From NCBI RefSeq assembly GCF_027596085.1, contig NC_072451.1:7345513-7409512 (forward strand): a DNA stretch of 64,000 nucleotides, given 5' to 3'. Below, piece by piece: positions 62,192 through 64,000 of the stretch; position 1 is the first letter of the stretch; every line of letters begins with the position of its first letter. A program made the position numbers and the translations under genes. This stretch comes from Anoplopoma fimbria (lineage: Eukaryota > Chordata > Actinopteri > Perciformes > Anoplopomatidae). The notes below the pieces were generated by a model. That model did not search any database. It was given only the letters and a program-made list of their open reading frames with translations, and had not been told where the DNA came from.

Positions 62192-64000
62192 TCAGTAGTT
62201 GTTAAGTTTATATAGGTAGTTGGGCTTGGGATTTGGCTTTACACCTTTCGCATGTGTACCAAATGCAACTTTCCAGTACCGTGGAATGCAAAAGGCCATT
62301 TTGGAAGCCGCATATTGACTTGTCATTGCAGGAAAAGCAGAAGTTTAACTAATATAATTTATGTTGGCTCAGTTCCATTATTTGTCCCAGTAAGTCATTA
62401 AGCCGCTAAGTGAGCATTATCAGGACCCTGGAACAGACAAATGGAGTGGATTCATTTTGAATATTATTAGTAATTGCTTTTCCTGCTATGTCATGTCGAA
62501 ATATCTGCAGTAAAAAAAACAACAACTTTATTTGATGTTACTAAGAGAGAGATGCTCTCACACAGACACAATCTGATGTAAGTGTCCCTGGAGCTATTTC
62601 AGGTGAACACCAAAAAAGGACGATGATGACTCATCTGGGAAGTCAAAGCTGACTTCTAGAGGTTTCATTGAATTTGCCCAGAACAGGAAAGCTCATCAGT
62701 AAGTTCTGGCATCCTAAAATCACCCACTCACCCTTATTTATTCTTTGATGCATGCATGAGAGAAAGCCCTCAGTATCAGTGTCACACAGGGGTTGAATGG
62801 ACAAAATTGCTAGACTGTTGACAGATTGTCCGTCTGATCGGAGCCGAGTCTAACTGCATGTCAAGCTGCCTAAATGTGTTTGTTGTTGTACACAGATCAG
62901 ACTCTATGGGGACAGGAGTGATAGAAATCATTCCTCACACTGGTGTTTATTTCATTACCGCGCCCTAATGGCTCACCAAATCGTCTTTGGTTGTGCTGTT
63001 TGGAGGAAGAGGTTATTGTGTTGGGTGAAATTATGACATTTTCCTCGAGGAGAAATTACCTAATGTGAGGCTAAGGTTTCACAGGAGATGGCACAGTACA
63101 CAATTTTCTGTGTGCTGTGGATGTGATGACTGTTCTGAGTACTGTCATTGGGAAACAGAGAAATAAATCCACGGCCTTTTGCCATTTTGGTAACTCAGGG
63201 GGAAGATAGGAAGCTCCATGAGTGAAAGAGTTATTCCTTTCACAGTGATACACACTTAAAGGGATCAAATGCAACAATTTCCTAAAAACATTCACAGACT
63301 GATACAAAAAAACCCTCTTAATCATCACTTATGACCGTCTTTGGCGATGTCTGTATCTGCAAAAACCCTACCCTTTGCCTGTATTTTCTCTTTACTTCTT
63401 ATTTTGCTGTGTTCGGGACGTTTCCGGACGCCATCGAAGATCCCTCGGACGCCCCATGGGGGTGTAACCCCCAGCCAATAAGCAAGGGTGTGCCTCCTGT
63501 CCTCATTCCCAGGTCGAACGCTGCAGCTTTGTTTTGATACTTGGCGTACCGATGCTCTCAGACCTCACAGTCCAAAAGAGAGAACAGACGGTCCTTAGCA
63601 GGATGAAGCGGGCTTTCTGCTGCATTCATTAAAAATCCGGCACCTTCCCGCAGGTTTGTCAGGGGGTGTGTATGTCTTTGTTTGTGCTCTAGGACAAAAC
63701 CACTGTGAAACAATTAGAAAATATTGATTTATTCTTCTGAATCACGGCTTTGTTCTCACTATACCATTGGCCCTTCGACTCAATCACTCCCTAGCTCACT
63801 CGACCACTGCTGAGTTTTCTCTCCCTCTCTCGCTGACTTATTAACCCCGCAGAGGAATGGTGAAGTTTGAATGCTGTGTTTACAAACAGCAACCGACACT
63901 GTGAATACATATTAAATAATTTAATAGTCCGAGTCTAATAAAGAGGTTAAAAAGAGGTCAAATATTGAAGCTTTACTTTAAGAGAAAATTGAATTTTTGC
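61300..64000. other. upstream DNA beyond egfr without recognised genes
   Basis: No coding similarity found. A (TA)n microsatellite is at 62152-62189. The block 63390-63630 is richer in CpG than the rest, with an open frame of 68 codons (63331-63537, plus) whose product I do not recognise; it may be a repeat or a regulatory element. Confidence 0.6.
62152..62189. repeat. (TA)n microsatellite
   Basis: About 18 TA units upstream of egfr. Confidence 0.9.

Overview
This is vertebrate nuclear DNA: AT-rich, with long introns, GT-AG splice sites and many microsatellites. The interspersed repeats are of kinds common in ray-finned fish, especially percomorphs (short hAT-type elements, LINE tails, and the palindromic repeat containing GCTTAGCTTAGCATAAAGAC). 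It most likely comes from a percomorph teleost. The source was inferred from repeat type and protein similarity, not from any database search.

The window holds two complete protein-coding genes, both on the minus strand and in tandem. (1) npc1, 25 coding exons, start codon at 17095 and stop at 3016. It encodes the lysosomal cholesterol exporter NPC1: 1278 residues if the frame is restored, the same length as human NPC1. As written, exon 6 is one base short in a proline-coding C/T tract, which would truncate the protein at residue 272. (2) egfr (probably egfra), 28 coding exons, start codon at 60524 and stop at 21513. It encodes an intact 1197-residue epidermal growth factor receptor. Every exon boundary was phased by hand; all junctions keep frame except the exon 6 deficit in npc1. 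Intron 27 of egfr has a GC donor.

Layout: 1-3015 is npc1 3' UTR and downstream DNA; 3016-17095 is npc1; 17096-17225 is its 5' UTR and promoter; 17226-21512 is intergenic DNA plus egfr 3' UTR, with an intact hAT-type MITE; 21513-60524 is egfr, half of it (40987-60442) a 19.5-kb first intron with repeats and some possible regulatory blocks; 60525-60780 is the egfr 5' UTR and promoter, with a perfect CRE; 60780-64000 is upstream DNA. The two products act in different processes (lysosomal sterol export and growth-factor signalling). Nothing in the sequence shows them working together; they are neighbours.

I found no CRISPR array, operon, phage, virus, rRNA or tRNA, and no evidence for a novel multigene system. 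The points most worth checking are the npc1 frameshift, a broken RecQ-like helicase relic from a transposon in npc1 intron 10, nested insertions of MITEs, a compound hairpin in egfr intron 1, and a homeodomain-site-rich block in the same intron.
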